The translations under genes and the position numbers were made by a program. From positions 37,453,052-37,517,051 of the forward strand of contig NC_052018.1 in NCBI RefSeq assembly GCF_015832195.1: 64,000 bases of DNA, in the 5' to 3' direction. Positions within the stretch are counted from its first letter, which is position 1. Every line of letters starts with the position of its first letter. Below, in pieces: positions 12,516 through 24,860 of this stretch. The DNA comes from Motacilla alba alba. Its lineage: Eukaryota; Chordata; Aves; Passeriformes; Motacillidae. The notes beneath the pieces were generated by a model. The model saw only the letters and a list, made by a program, of their open reading frames with translations, was not told the DNA's origin and did no database searches.

Positions 12516-15040
12516 AATTTCACGTAGAAATTCCTAATGGAATAAAATACTCAGTAAGACAGAATAGTAAAGTAGAATCAACTTTAAATTTGAAAGTTGA
12601 GCAACTTTCCTCTGATTGAATGTTAGGTTTTGTGACTCGGAAATCTTTTCAGTGTACAGAGAAAAGCAAAATCCCTTGAAGTAAATATTTGTTTGTTTTT
12701 TGTTTTTTTTTTTTTACTTCAGTGTGTTGATGTTTAGGGAGTTCTCTGATATTCCTCCTCCGGTTTGGTAAGAGTCCAGTAATTTTAACAATGTAATTTA
12801 AATTCCCAGGAAAAAAACCCAAACCAAAGCCAAAACCAGGACAGTGCAAAATACTGTATTCCTTGTGTTCTCTATTCCCATACTTTTATAATAGTTATGA
12901 TCATGTAAGATCCAGAGAGGAAAGATTAGTCCTGCCACCCATTTACTGAAGGCAAAAAATGTTTTGATATATTTCTCTCAAGCTGTGAGTTATAAAGCTT
13001 TGTGAAAATAGAGTAGAAAAAGCCCCAAACATCCTTGTGATAAACTTGTGAGTAAGCAGTTCCATGCAGACTGTCATTTTCTTTCCTAATTGCAAATGCC
13101 TTCTAACACCTTTCCATCACTTTATTCAGCATTTTTAATAACCAACAGTAAATGTGAGTAAATCACATTGACCTTTAAGGTCCATATATAGATCAAAATA
13201 AACACACAGAGATTAAACACGTTGCTGCTTTTACTACAATGATATGCAAACAATTATAGATGGGGTCAATCTAGGGCACCATTGATATTGCTTACCAACC
13301 AATTTATTTGTGAAACCTCTAACCTCCTTTAATGTATTTCTTCAGAGAGGAAGACCTAAGAGGCTCTTAGGTATGACTGATGGAAAATTGACTGGTTGTT
13401 TTTTTTTCAAACTAGTAAAAGATTTTGCATAATTTTTTATGATTCATTTCTTACTTAAATGAAAGATAAATGTATAGCAATTTAAAATCTTCTTGGTGGT
13501 GATTTTCTGAGATGTTTAAAAGCATAAATGTTTTGTGTTTTAAAATATCTCAGAAAAAAGCATTCAGACAAAATATTAACACACCACAAAGTTTAATAGA
13601 GTTTAATTATTTTTATCCCTTTTTCCATTAGTCACAGAAGAATATGTCTGTCTATTCTTTCAGCATATGCTTTAGGATATTGTTTTTCTTGAAAGTGTTG
13701 TAATTTTAACCAAAAGATTGTTCAGGCATGTGATAAAATGATTATTAAAAAAAATAATGTGGTGATTAACTTATATTGCTCTCATTATTATAACAGTTAG
13801 AACCTTACATTTGAATTATCAATACATGATTCAGAGAGGGGAAAACAACTTTAGAGCTGAATACAAAACAGACAGTGTAAATCATGACAAAACATTAATC
13901 TACCAGGGTTTAAAGCCAATTATTTTTTAATGCTCTTTATCCTCAGTAGATCCTCAAGAGAAATACATACACAATACTAAATTAAAAAATGTACTCATTA
14001 GGATTCAAAAAATTAATTTAAATCTTTTAATGTCAAGTATTTCTAATATTTTCTAAATTTAATTTGTAAGCAGCATACTTGCTATCGATATATTTTTGTG
14101 TATTATTGCATTTTCAAGGAATGATAAAAACCAGCCAGCCAAGGTGAATATATTATTTGACAGCCTGGAGAAGGCAGAAAGTACAAAGACATATTTTCTT
14201 GGTACCCAACCATTTTAAGTTCTAGTACTTCACCTTTGAACATTATTCATATGAAAGCATAATTACAAACAAAACCCCGTTTTCCTTTTTCTGCTCTCCT
14301 CTAATGTCTTACTATGTAATTGACTTAGATTTTACAACATCTTGAACAGGATGCTATTACTGAGATAAGCATGATTGTCCTGTTGGGGTGGTCTTTTTAT
14401 GTTTTTTTAATTTAATGTGCATTTTCCTTTAGGAGTCCATTTATCATTGCAGATCATGATGTAATTGTGGTAGGCGGGTGCTGATCCCTTTCGAATGTTG
14501 GCATAAGTGCCAAACCTCAGAATGGTCCACAGAAGAGGCTGGGGTGTGTGAGATGATAAAGGGGTAGGAAAAAGCACTTGCAGTTAGGAAAAGGAAACCA
14601 TGATCCTGCACTGCCAACCACACATTAATAACAGGCAACTACTAACAAATTCAGAAGGCTCTGAAGGCTTCACAGAAGCCGAGTGACACAATATAAAAGA
14701 GACTGCATTTATTTTGGCTGGGACATGAGTTCATTTGTCCAAGCAGCTCTTTGCAGCCTGTCTGAATGTCACCAGCACCCTGGTTTTGCATATATTAAAC
14801 TGGGATGGATTTTTGTCATCAAGATGCTTTTCTCTAGGCATACACAACATTAATAGTTGTACAAGCTATGAAAACAGGGAAGTTAGCAGGTTGCCCTGAA
14901 GGAATTTTTGACCATGTCAGCTTCTTCTGTCTGCAGCAGTTTGTGAATGGTGCCAGTGTTAACTAGAGCTGCCTTCTTGGCATGGCCTGAGAGCTTGGGC
15001 ATTTTTACTGCAGATGTTTCCAAACAGACAGTGATGTGTT

Positions 15041-15060
15041 TGTGTGTGCATGCACACACA
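15041..15060. repeat. 20-bp perfect palindrome of alternating purine/pyrimidine
   Basis: Ten bases of TG repeats plus CA are followed by their exact reverse complement, centred between 15050 and 15051. The strict alternation makes it a candidate for Z-DNA or a cruciform. It is also a short dinucleotide microsatellite. Confidence 0.85.
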
Positions 15061-18000
15061 CATCCGTGTTCCTTCAGCCCTGAGGTTTGCTCCAGGTATA
15101 TCAGACTGCAACTAAGGTCAGGCAGTGATGTGACTGGCCTGGGAAGGGTTGAGTAGTTCCACTGTTTTGAAATGGGCTTCTGAGGGTCTCTTCAGTGAAC
15201 CTGAAATTCTGATGAGGTGACAGATGTCACATGATGTTTGATTTAGGCTGTCCAGTGTTTTCTATTTATTGCCTTAGACATAAAAAGCTGATGGTGAGGT
15301 TGTAGTTGGAGACAGTTTCTACAGCAGAGGCAAGTTCCATGTCACTTTACCGATCTAGAAGCGCAGATCTAGTAAAAAATTCATTTTTGCCAGCTCTTCT
15401 TGGTAGTCCAGGTTGAGGAAGAAAGCAACTCCTTCCATTTTTTTAAATTTACTTGTGTGAGATGATTATTTGATCTCTTACATCTTTTTGTTGACTACAG
15501 AGGCAGTGAAAAAGACTACCTTAAAAGACATATCTGTTTTTCAGATGGCTAAAATTATGTGACAAGAAACCTCAAGGACTAAATGGGTTATTCCATCTTT
15601 CCTTGAAATAACCAGATTTGTTTCAATGAAGTAGATACTCGTTGTAGCAGTCAACATTTACATTGCCTTTGTTGCACATCTACCACACGGGTCATGGATG
15701 TTCTTCCCAGACCTCTCTCATAGTTCATACCATAAATATTCCTGGCAGCTCTAGGCTTCTGCCTACACGTCAGATTAAACTGGGGTGAAGATGCAATTAG
15801 TGTCAGGAGATCTGAGTTCAGAATTTTATGCCATAGTGAGCTCAACTGTGGATTCAATTGTGGAAAACAGGCTAAGTGTTTTGAGTGGTATTATTACCTA
15901 ATTACACTTACCTAATTACATTTTAATTAGGATGAGTAGCCAAGGGTTCAGTATTCCCAATAAGAAGAGGCTTCTGTCTGAAGGCTTTGACAGTTCTTTG
16001 GAAGATGCACAGGAAAATTATCATTTTCAGTCTGTTTTGGTTTTAATAGCCCATTCCTGTCATTTTGTGTATAGATGGACTAAAGAATTAGTCACTTTTA
16101 AGTGTACTGTAAATTCTGTAAATATGGAATCAATTTTTACTTTCCTTTTTCACAAAGTGATTTTGCTGTGGGAATGTGTTCACAGACTGGTATTTCACAG
16201 AATTTTGCTGTGATTAGCACAGAAATGAAACATGGACTGCCCTGCCTCTGCATATATTCCAGAAAGGATTACAGCAAAGTCTGTGACTTTGACCTATTCA
16301 ATGTTTTCAATTTGGTGTGTTAGCTGTTTTCAATCTCCTCCATTTCTAATTTTGGTACTTTGTTGGGAGGATGTAAAATAGTCTGTCCATCGATATATGT
16401 AATAGTGAGAAGGTCAAAAATGCTGATGTTAGTGAACAGAAAAATCACATTGCTGGAAATTTGGTCACCTGCAAGAGTGTTCTCAATCTAAAAGATGGTA
16501 TTGCAAATTTTTATGCTTATTGTCTTCTTATTTCTTTCTATTCAGATTTATTTAGTTTATTTAGTTAAGAAGCTGTCTCTTTTCTAATTGCAGTATAATT
16601 CTTTCTCATGTTAGACTGTTGTTTTAACTGTTCTGCATTCCAAAGCTATTTCTTTGTCTACTTCAACAGAGACCAGTAACCTCTTCTAGGATGTTTGAAT
16701 ATTTCCCTGGTCACTGCTTAATGAATACATACACAGTGATTTCCCTGTGACTGCTTACATGCTTAGCATGTAGTATGTGTATGTACTGAATATTTCAGAG
16801 TTGTCCCTCAGTTAAAAATTATTTTAATCACATGCAAGTCAGGATTAACTTATTTCTAACTTTGTATATATAGTGCAGATTGCTCTGTTTCATGGGAATA
16901 AAATACAATAAATCATATTCTTTAGATAAGTAGATATAATGGCTCAAAAGACACAAAGTTTACACATCTGTTGGATAAAGCACTTCCATGTTTGTAGAAT
17001 AATTTCCAAAGAGGAAATGTGCTTTAATCACTCATGTTTTTTATTTCTCTGCCTGATGTTCCCAGAAGCAAGTTCTTCTGGGCATCACATTAAAGCATTC
17101 AGAGATACTAGTCAGTGCTGCTGCAGCATCATTCCCAGCCATACTTTGCCTTCTTTTGCGCAGAGAACAAATCAAACTGTGATGTCTGAAGTCTCATGAG
17201 AAAGAGTGTAGTGAGAGACAAATGTGAGTCCAATAAGAGACCAAATAAAACTTACACATATAAACTGGTTATCACTCCACAACTGTGACTTTTCAGACTT
17301 TCCTAGATACTCTGTTTTGAATTGTTCTCTCAACATGAAGATGTGCTTAATCCAGGATCCTGCTATTTAAAACAAAAACAATCAAACAAAATGTTAATGG
17401 GATTCTATTGGAGACATATTGGTAAAGCATAATGATAAAGTACAGTACAAAGTGTGATTCAGTCAGTTCTACTGGATTGGTTACATAAACCTAAATGCTA
17501 TAGAAAAAATTAAAAAGTTTCCATTTTTTACAGAGGAACAGAAGGAATTGTTCATGCTATTCTCCAGAAAACTGCTTTGAAGGATCTTTAACATTCCTAA
17601 TATCAAGAGATTTTAATGATAGAAGCCCTTTGCACATCTGCTCATTCTAGTTTGTTTCATCTTGTTCAGCTGTTCTCTCACTGTCACACATTAAACATAT
17701 ATTTTGAAAGGATTCATGCCAGAACATGTTTGTGATGATGTAAAAGCCATAACCTTTTCAGTACTTCTTCATAGGATATTTTCCTTTAATTATTTCCATC
17801 CTCAGTATCTGAAATTTAATTTTTCAGTTTTAAGAGAAGAAATTTCTGTATATGCACTCAGATATCTTCCCTTGTATCCTGGTCCTCTTGTAACAGAACT
17901 TTGGCACCTCTGTTTTTGACAATCTGGCTTTCTAGCAGAACCTCAATAGATTACTGAGGACAAGAAAGCTTTAAATTATTACAGGAAAGGTAAGGTTGGC

Positions 18001-18700
18001 ACTTTTATGTTGACTGCCACTCAATAATATTCCAAAGGATCTCATGCAAGTTCTTATGCAGAAACTTGCATACCAGAAAAACACAATATTTTCTTATATT
18101 ATTTCTTGGTCTTCATACTTTTTAAATTCTATTGCGGCCAAATTTTGTTGGTTTTTGTTTTGTTGGGTTTTTTTTTTTTTGATGACTATTGTTTGTGCAT
18201 CTTTACATTGACTATTCAAAGGATCCATTTAAACTTTGCTTGGCACATACATTCAGTTCTGTGATTCAATTGAAATATATATAAGAAATCTGCATTCTGT
18301 ACATACAGCTTTTTCTTCTCCAGACTTCAAGGCTGTCTTGACTAGCTGCCTCATTTCCTGAGAGTCCTCCTAGCCCAATATTACTGAACCTTTCATATTA
18401 CTCAATACATCTCTTCTCACAGATGTGTTTAATTATATCACGAGAGCTTTAACTTTTTTTTTGGCTGAACTGTTGTTCCTTCCAGATGCAAGTCAAACCA
18501 GATGTCCTACTTAAAGCCCCTATCTCAAATTATAGTTTTTCTATTCTGCTAAAAAGTGGTGCAAGGCAAGAGCTGAGTGTAGAAATTTCGGGTCTTGGTT
18601 AGAGGTGGGGCCCTCCGCACAGTCTCTGGCATAGGCTAGGAAGCAGGAGCTGTAGAGGGGCAGTTGCTTCAATAGGGAGAAGGATAAAATAAATTACAGA
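15061..18700. other. AT-rich non-coding DNA, no gene seen
   Basis: No supported gene, RNA or transposon. T-rich low complexity at 18147-18181 (T and GT runs). The open reading frames (86-93 codons at most) are unremarkable. Confidence 0.65.
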
Positions 18701-18768
18701 AAGGAATCCCAGAATATTCTGAAGTGGAAGGAACCTACAAGGACCATTGAGTCCAACTCTTGAATGAA

Positions 18769-18840
18769 TGGACTATATGGGGATCAAGCTCTCAAACCTG
18801 GGGTTATTGGCATCATGCTCCAACCAACTGAGCTAATCTC
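18769..18840 (-). other. tRNA-Ile(AAU)-like head of the SINE (not a functional tRNA)
   Basis: About 72 bases align with the full tRNA-Ile body. The anticodon loop on the minus strand reads CCAATAA (complement of 18804-18810), which keeps AAT as the anticodon. The acceptor end and T-arm carry several substitutions, and the sequence runs directly into a CR1 tail, so it is a tRNA-derived SINE head, not a working tRNA gene. Confidence 0.85.
18824..18835 (-). promoter_or_regulatory. RNA polymerase III A box of the SINE
   Basis: The minus strand reads TAGCTCAGTTGG, an exact match to the tRNA D-arm A box. The partner B box at 18781-18790 reads AGCTTGATCC, three mismatches from GGTTCGATCC, so internal pol III promotion is probably weakened. 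Confidence 0.75.
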
Positions 18841-20171
18841 ACTGCTCTGCTTACTGATCACTCCTTTACTTCCTTCAAAAAGAAAGTTTTCCATGGTCTG
18901 AATGCTGGCTAATTTCCAGCTAGGACTCATGCCCATAAAAATAAGCTGGTCTTAAATTAGGAAAAGTATTTTAAAGAACCAGCAGAAAAATTCTAGTCGT
19001 CTATGTGCCTACCATATTCCTGATGCTTTCTTCAAATTCCTTTTCCAGCATTTGATTCTCATGGAAAGTTTTATGATGTGTACTATGAGGAATGCTTCTA
19101 AATCCCCACAAAGAAGACTTGTTAAATGGAGATGAGGAAAAGAGGAACAAGTTGTGGGGTACCTGCAGAGTATTGGAAATAAAAGGATTTATTACAATCT
19201 AAGACATTTCTGGGAAAAAAAAAATCTGTGGATTCTTATCTTGATAATTTTTATTTTATGTGAACATTTTAACAAGGAAAAATAGTTGTTCTTCAGCTTA
19301 AAAGAATTTGATGATAGCTAGTGACATGATACTCTGACACCCAACCTGTGAAGTAGAAATTATGTAATAAAAATGAGGGGGGAACTGTTTATTACAAATG
19401 TATTGAGTTCAGCTTGCAGCATGGTTGAAAACCTTGGGAATGGTAGAAGAAGGGTGACCTATGTGTGATTCTAGTTTAAGAGACTTAGTTTAAGTGGTCT
19501 GATGGTCAAGCTCAAGTTAAGCCATCAGACAGCCTTTCTATTTAGTACATGAATTGACAGCCTTAGGTTCATGAATTAAAAGGAGTGCAATGCTTACCCT
19601 CTGTTTCCCCAAAGGAAAAAAAATGGGTGGCTTTCTTCACTTCTGAATTTGGATCGTTAATTTTTACTATGGCAGAGTGGATTTTAGACAATGATGGTCA
19701 AATTACAAACAGCACAGTTGCTAACACCTAAATCAGGTTGCACTCTTGATTTCTCACACATTTATGAGAGTTTCCTGGGCTCAGCAACTAATAATGATGC
19801 TTTAGCAGTTTTCAAAGTCACACTCCAACTCAGCATGTTTTACCTTGTTACTGCTTCTATTTCCAAGGTACTCATTCTCACCTGTAACCCCCTCCTTGAC
19901 AAGACTGGGCATTTTAAGCTACACACTGGTTACTACCTGCCACATTGGTACTCTAAAGGAATAAACAATTTTCCAGAGAAGGAAGTGCAACAGAATCATG
20001 GTTTCCTTGGAAACATTTTGCATAAACATGTCTGAATTTTCATGCGGGTATTTCCCAAGCCTTTCTTGAGCACTGAAGGAGTGAAAAAAGATTGGTTGCA
20101 CCTAGGCATAGCAACAACTGTGAAACAGAGGGCATGAAAACAGACATATCACCTCTAGTTAAAGATGGGGT
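18841..20171. other. AT-rich non-coding DNA, no gene seen
   Basis: No supported gene. A 114-codon open reading frame at 19691-20035 matches nothing and is overlapped by a minus-strand frame. Confidence 0.65.
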
Positions 20172-20281
20172 TAGCTAGAGCACAGGGAGTACTTCAGCAT
20201 CTTAGGAGTGTCTTCAGCTTGACGTGTAGCTAGAGCACAGGGAGTACTTCAGCATCTTAGGAGTGTCTTCAGCTTGACATG
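20172..20281 (+). repeat. 55-bp tandem duplication, two copies
   Basis: Bases 20172-20226 and 20227-20281 are the same 55-bp unit. They differ at one position near the end (GACGTG against GACATG). The near-identity in otherwise old-looking DNA indicates a recent duplication, and possibly a length polymorphism. No gene is disrupted. Confidence 0.97.
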
Positions 20282-23271
20282 TATCTGGCAGAGAGGTGTT
20301 ACAAAGCCATCAAACATTTCCTTTAAGAGGAGCAACTCGAAGATTTTATGCAGATTCATGCCAAAACTAAGTGTTGGCACTACCCCGTGAAACAAGAGAC
20401 CACCTGTGTCTTCCGCATGGACTTGTGCTGCTTCTGGTTGCAAGGTTGTCTTCTTTCCAACTGTCTTCTACTCTGGGATATTTCCAACAGATGTGTCAAC
20501 AGTCATAATAAACTGTGGAGTAATGCCATTATATTTAGCATTGGGAAAACATGAAGACAGTACTGGTGTAATTTTCATTTGTGACCTAAGACAAGACTTA
20601 TATGTGTCCAATTTGAGCAAAGAGCAGCCTGCACAGAACTCAACAGGAAGATATGTTTCAGAGGCAACATATTTGCAAAAGGTTAATCTAGGATTTTTAA
20701 GAAATGAATGGCTGACAGAGACCACTGTTATCTTACAAAGGGTTAAGACGCACACTATGTAATTTGATTTTTTAGATGGAAAAATTTTAAGATAACAAGA
20801 GAAAAGAAATAAAGTAAATGAGAACAATATAATGGAAAAAAGAAAAAAAAAACCAAGACTGACAAAAGCTTTGAGAAATATACTGATGAATGCAGAAAGA
20901 GAAAAGACTGAGATCTTGCCTATTAAACATCTCTTTGTAGAAGGAACAATATCATAGGGAAAGAAAAGGTTGTTTGAAATATCCGATTTAACTTCAGGTG
21001 ATATTCACAAACAGTCTATTTCTTATCCGTTAAGACTATGTCAATTAGATACATCAGAACTGTTTGCAGTACAGCAACTTGTTGAAAATCTTTGGGGAAA
21101 TCTTTGTTTTATTTACTAACTGGATCAAAAGCAGAACTTAAATCTGAGCTTTCTGATCATGAGGTTTTTCTTAAGAGTTTGCAAATAAAAAACTGGTCTT
21201 TATTAAATAATAAATATAAAAAATGACATCACATAGAGATGCACCAGTGTACTGATAGAGAATAGTTTTTAGCCTGTTTTTAACAGAAATGACTGTTTTT
21301 AAAATAAGTGTTTTTGATGAGAAGTTTGCCTTTGATTTGCTGGGTTGTGCCATATGAGGTATATTTTTTTTCCAGTGCAGTCCTATGAAATTTAATTACC
21401 AGAGAAGACAGGCAAATCCCTGCTATTTATGGATTTTGTCAGTGCAATTGTTGTACTTCTAAGTCCACATAGTGCCATCACAGACAAAGAACTTGTGAAA
21501 CCTATGGCTTTCCCCAGAAACTGCATCATGGTGCAAATTTTTATTGTTTGTTTGTTAGGATGCATACTTCCAAAGGAACTTTGACCTACTTCAGAACTAT
21601 ATATAGAAGCCTCTACTAAACCCGACACTTAAGACTGTATTAGTAAAACATACTTGATCAGACAGTGCTGAAAAAATAACTTAAACAGTGTAGTTCTCTT
21701 TTTGAATGTAATGCTGTATGTTCTTTTTTTTTTTTAATTTAATTTGTTGCAGCAGACATGTCTTTGTTGTAAAGGTCCAGGAATGATAACACTGGAAGAG
21801 TTAAATGCATAAAAATTTGGAGCATTAATCACAGTAGGAGAAAAGAGGCAGGCTTCCTCTTCAATACAAGAATAATGTATTTCCCTTTTTAATACAAGAA
21901 TAATGTATTGCTCTCATGACAATATATTCTTCAATTATGATTTTGATTATCATAGGACTGACTTCACTTATAACTGGCAGTAACTTCAATGCTTGCAGTT
22001 CATGCTGAAATAAATATTGCATTCATCCTCTCTGAACTGAACCTAACCCAAAGTCAACACAGTTATGCTTCTGTATTTACAGAACTGAGGGTCAGTTTAT
22101 ATTTCCATTATACCCTTTATTTTTAAAGGTCTTTACTTGGATTTTGATTTTTGTTGTGTTTATTTTAGGCTTTCTAAACTTAAAATATTAACTGCATGAA
22201 AACCACATGTGTTTGCAAAATAAAATATTCATGCCAAAGAAAAATTGTGATTCAGCTTTGAAATATATGGGTTTTCAGTGCCTGGAAGGTAAAAAAAAAA
22301 ACCAAAACCCAAACAAAAATCTCCCATGAGGAATAGCCCAAAATGGATTTGGTCCAGAGGTAACAGTCTATAGTCCCTGATTCCTGGGAACCAGGTAATT
22401 TTGACAGGACTTCAGGAAAGTAATAAGATTGGAGGCTTGAAAGTAAAACTCACACATGTTCTTGTATGCAGTCCTGCATCAGATACACAAACTGAGCTCC
22501 ACACATGATATCAGTATGAGTTGCAAGTTTGCCAAACCAGAGCACCCAAAGTCAATTTTTTTTATGCACAGAACTGAAAGCACTGGAGTTATCCAAGTAA
22601 TATTCTCCACTCATTTCTCCCATATTAGCTCACTGCTTGACTCATGCCCTGGTGTGTCAGCACATGGACAGATATTTGCAGTTGAAGCTGGTGCATAACT
22701 AGCAATCCAAATATTATAAGGCAAGATCTTATTGCAAAGTTTTGAAGCATATTGCACTGGATATAATTTGAATGTAAGGATTGCCTTGCCATTCTTGCTG
22801 CAGAACAGACACAGAACTGCTGAATGCCAGGAGTGCCTGAGGAGACTTAGACAAATCAAAACATTCCTGGTGCATTCTGGTAAAATCTCTCTAAATTTGT
22901 ACTGGACACAGTTCTATACCATGACTATCAAATTGGATAATTTCTAAGGTAATGATATAACCTATATTCTGAATTCAGTTAATCCAACTGATATGATTAG
23001 AGAGAATATTTCTGTATTGTGTTAGAAGACAGATGGTGTGTGCAATCAGGCTGAGCTCTAAAAACATTACTTATGGGACAATAATTGCAAAAGGGGTGTT
23101 TATTTGGTTACATCAATGTTCCATTATTCTGAATCCATGCCTATATTGTCTTAGGACAAATTTCTAAATGATTTAAAAAAGATGGAAATCTGATTTTAAT
23201 TTTTTTTATTGTTTTTTCATCTGCTCCTTAACAATATTTTTTTTATTTTCCTTTGTAAGTTTTCCTGAAAA
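20282..23271. other. AT-rich non-coding DNA, no gene seen
   Basis: Overlapping open reading frames of 118-119 codons on both strands (20406-20762 and 20468-20827) are mutual shadows with no recognisable domain. Low-complexity A/C at about 22288-22316 and T-runs near 21724 and 23200. No gene supported. Confidence 0.65.
21863..21909 (+). repeat. 19-bp direct repeat, period 28
   Basis: A 19-base segment beginning AATACAAGAATAATG at 21863-21881 recurs exactly at 21891-21909, separated by a short pyrimidine-rich spacer. It is a small local duplication. Confidence 0.9.
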
Positions 23272-23428
23272 CATGCCCACAAATGCTGCTCTATCACTCT
23301 CCTTCTCAGCTGGACATGGGAAAGAAAATACAATGAAATGCTTGTGCGTCAAGATAAGGACAGGGAGGCATCATTCAGCATTTACTGTCAGGGGTAAAAC
23401 AGTCATGACTTGGGGAAAATGAATTTAA

Positions 23429-23434
23429 TTTATT
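23429..23434 (-). promoter_or_regulatory. AATAAA polyadenylation signal inside LTR copy 1
   Basis: The plus strand reads TTTATT, giving AATAAA on the LTR sense strand, inside a conserved TTGGTAATAAATTAAATT context. It is expected in an LTR and would mark the end of R. Confidence 0.65.
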
Positions 23435-23748
23435 ACCAATCAAATCAGAGTGGTAGGGCAATGAGAAATAAAACCAAATCTCACAACCATTTTCCCCTAC
23501 ATCTCCCTTTTCCCAGGCTCAGCTTCACTCCTGATTGCTCTGCCTCTTTTCTGCCAGCAGAATGGAGAGATGAGGAGTGAGAGCGACAGCCAGTTCATCA
23601 CACCTTGTCTCTGCCACTCCCTCTGCCTCAGGGGGAGGTCTCCTCAGGCTCCTTCCTTGCTCCATGTGGGATCCCCCCCCGCAGGAGACAGTCCCTCACC
23701 AACTTCTCCAAGGTGAGTCTTTCCCATGGGGTGCATTCTTGCGGGAAC

Positions 23749-23916
23749 AGGCTGCTACAGGGTGGGACCCCTGCAGGGTCACAAGTTTTGCCAGCAAACC
23801 TGCTCCAGTGTGGACTCCTCTTCCCAAGGGTCTGCATGCCTTGGCAGGAGCCTGATCCAGCCCAGGCTTCCCATGGGATCATGGTCTCCTTTGGCCATCC
23901 ACCTGCTTTGGCGTAG
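23749..23916 (-). repeat. ~51-bp degenerate internal repeats of the LTR
   Basis: Related CCTGCTCCAG-like cores occur on the plus strand at about 23749, 23799, 23851 and 23902, spaced 50-52 bp. The matching series in copy 2 (ACTGGAGCAG-like cores) lies at about 40341, 40390, 40444, 40490 and 40535. The repeats are therefore a property of the LTR family, not a local accident. Confidence 0.7.
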
Positions 23917-24352
23917 GATCCTTTATGGGCTGCAGGTGGAACTCTGCTTCACTGTGGATCTGGATGGGCTGCAGGGGCACAGCTGCTTCACCGTGGTCTG
24001 CACCAGGGGCTGCAGGAAATCTCAGCTCTCGTGCCTGGAACACCTCCTTCCACTCCTTCTGCACTGACCTTGGTATATGTAGAGTTGTTCCTCTCACATA
24101 TCATCTCTTTCTTCTCTGGCTCAATTTGCTCCTGTGCAGTAACTTTTCCCAGTTCTTAAATCTATTATCCCAGAGGCACTACCACCACTGCTGATTGGCC
24201 CAGCCTTGACCAGTGGCACATCCGTCTTGGAGCCTTGTGGCTTTGGCTCTGTTGGACATGGAGGCTGCTTTTCTGGCAGCTTCTCTCAGAAGCGACCCCT
24301 GCAGCCCCCCCCGCTACCAAAACCTTGGCACACAAACTCAGTACAGCAGTGG

Positions 24353-24860
24353 AGGTCTGTGCACTGAAATGCCTGAGAGCAGATGTTGGCCAATCTTGGT
24401 GTTGACAGCACTGGGCTGGAGACCTGTAATGATGATTAAGAGCACCTACTGAATCAATGTCATTTTGATTGTCATGCTGCTGGTGGTTGTGTATGCAGGG
24501 ATACACCACGAGTTATTTTTAAGTTGAAAATCTGAATTATCGCCTTGGTCAGAACAACACAGTAATTTTCTTGTTCCTTAATTTGTTGCTGAAAGGAAAC
24601 TAAGGTCTATATTGCCTCCTGTGGGTCATCTTTTCTTTGTATTAGATGATGGAAATGAAGCAAAGCCAATTCCAGTGATGGTCCAAGCTTTTCAATGAAC
24701 GGTACTGGAGGTCCAAAAAGCTAAATGGGAATGTATCAGCTGAAAAAAAACCCCCATAAAATAAAATAATAATGTTTAGAATGGTAGAGACAGGAAATTA
24801 TTTGTGAGAAATGTATAACACTGAGTGATTTCTTTTTTAAATGTATGACGCCAATTTAGT
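24353..24860. other. Non-coding spacer between LTR and degenerate repeat block
   Basis: No supported feature. It contains a short A/C low-complexity tract at 24742-24756. Confidence 0.6.

Larger units (their letters stand above)
8480..15040. other. AT-rich non-coding DNA, no gene seen
   Basis: No supported gene. The stretch contains two pyrimidine tracts (9176-9317 and 12411-12515, listed separately). Slightly more GC-rich pieces at 10800-11100 and 14440-14640 could be conserved non-coding sequence, but nothing in them is diagnostic. All open reading frames are under 120 codons and match nothing I know. Confidence 0.6.
18701..18840 (-). mobile_element. tRNA-Ile-derived SINE with CR1-type tail (TguSINE1-like)
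   Basis: Read on the minus strand, the element begins at 18840 with a tRNA-like head that follows the isoleucine tRNA (anticodon AAU) through D-arm, anticodon loop and T-arm to about 18769. It then passes into a CR1-type 3' tail whose plus-strand form is the GAATATTCTG / GGAAGG / CCATTGAGTCCAACTC block at 18711-18760. The combination of tRNA-Ile head and CR1-X-like tail is the structure described for TguSINE1, a SINE that arose in passerine birds and is moved by CR1 machinery. The tail is short and lacks a clear octamer array. Divergence is moderate, so this is an old fixed copy. It is the most specific taxonomic marker in the window. Confidence 0.85.
23272..24352 (-). mobile_element. Endogenous retrovirus LTR, copy 1 (probably solo)
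   Basis: This GC-richer block of about 1.08 kb matches, in order, an LTR type I recognise from bird genomes. On the minus strand it opens near 24352 with an AAGGTTTTGGTAGCGGGG-like start. It continues through a GCCAATCAGC-like CCAAT box (complement near 24193), a TATA-like element (complement of 24156-24167), a block of repeats of about 51 bp, and an AATAAA signal (complement of 23429-23434), and ends near 23272. The same sequence recurs inverted at 39861-40611. No gag, pol or env remnant, primer-binding site or polypurine tract is visible beside it, so it is probably a solo LTR left by recombination. I infer an ERVL-like avian family but cannot give the exact name. Both ends are approximate, and no target-site duplication was confirmed. 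Confidence 0.85.

Noticed and set aside
12287..12517. Hydrophobic 76-codon frame resembling membrane segments
   Set aside because: Produced by a T/C low-complexity tract, where Phe and Leu codons dominate by composition.
18769..18840. A functional tRNA-Ile gene
   Set aside because: Acceptor stem and T-arm are degraded, the B box has three mismatches, and the sequence continues into a CR1 tail as in a SINE.
23577..24509. Several open frames of 72-114 codons on both strands
   Set aside because: They lie in or overlap the LTR and arise from its GC-rich, stop-poor sequence. They are not viral genes.
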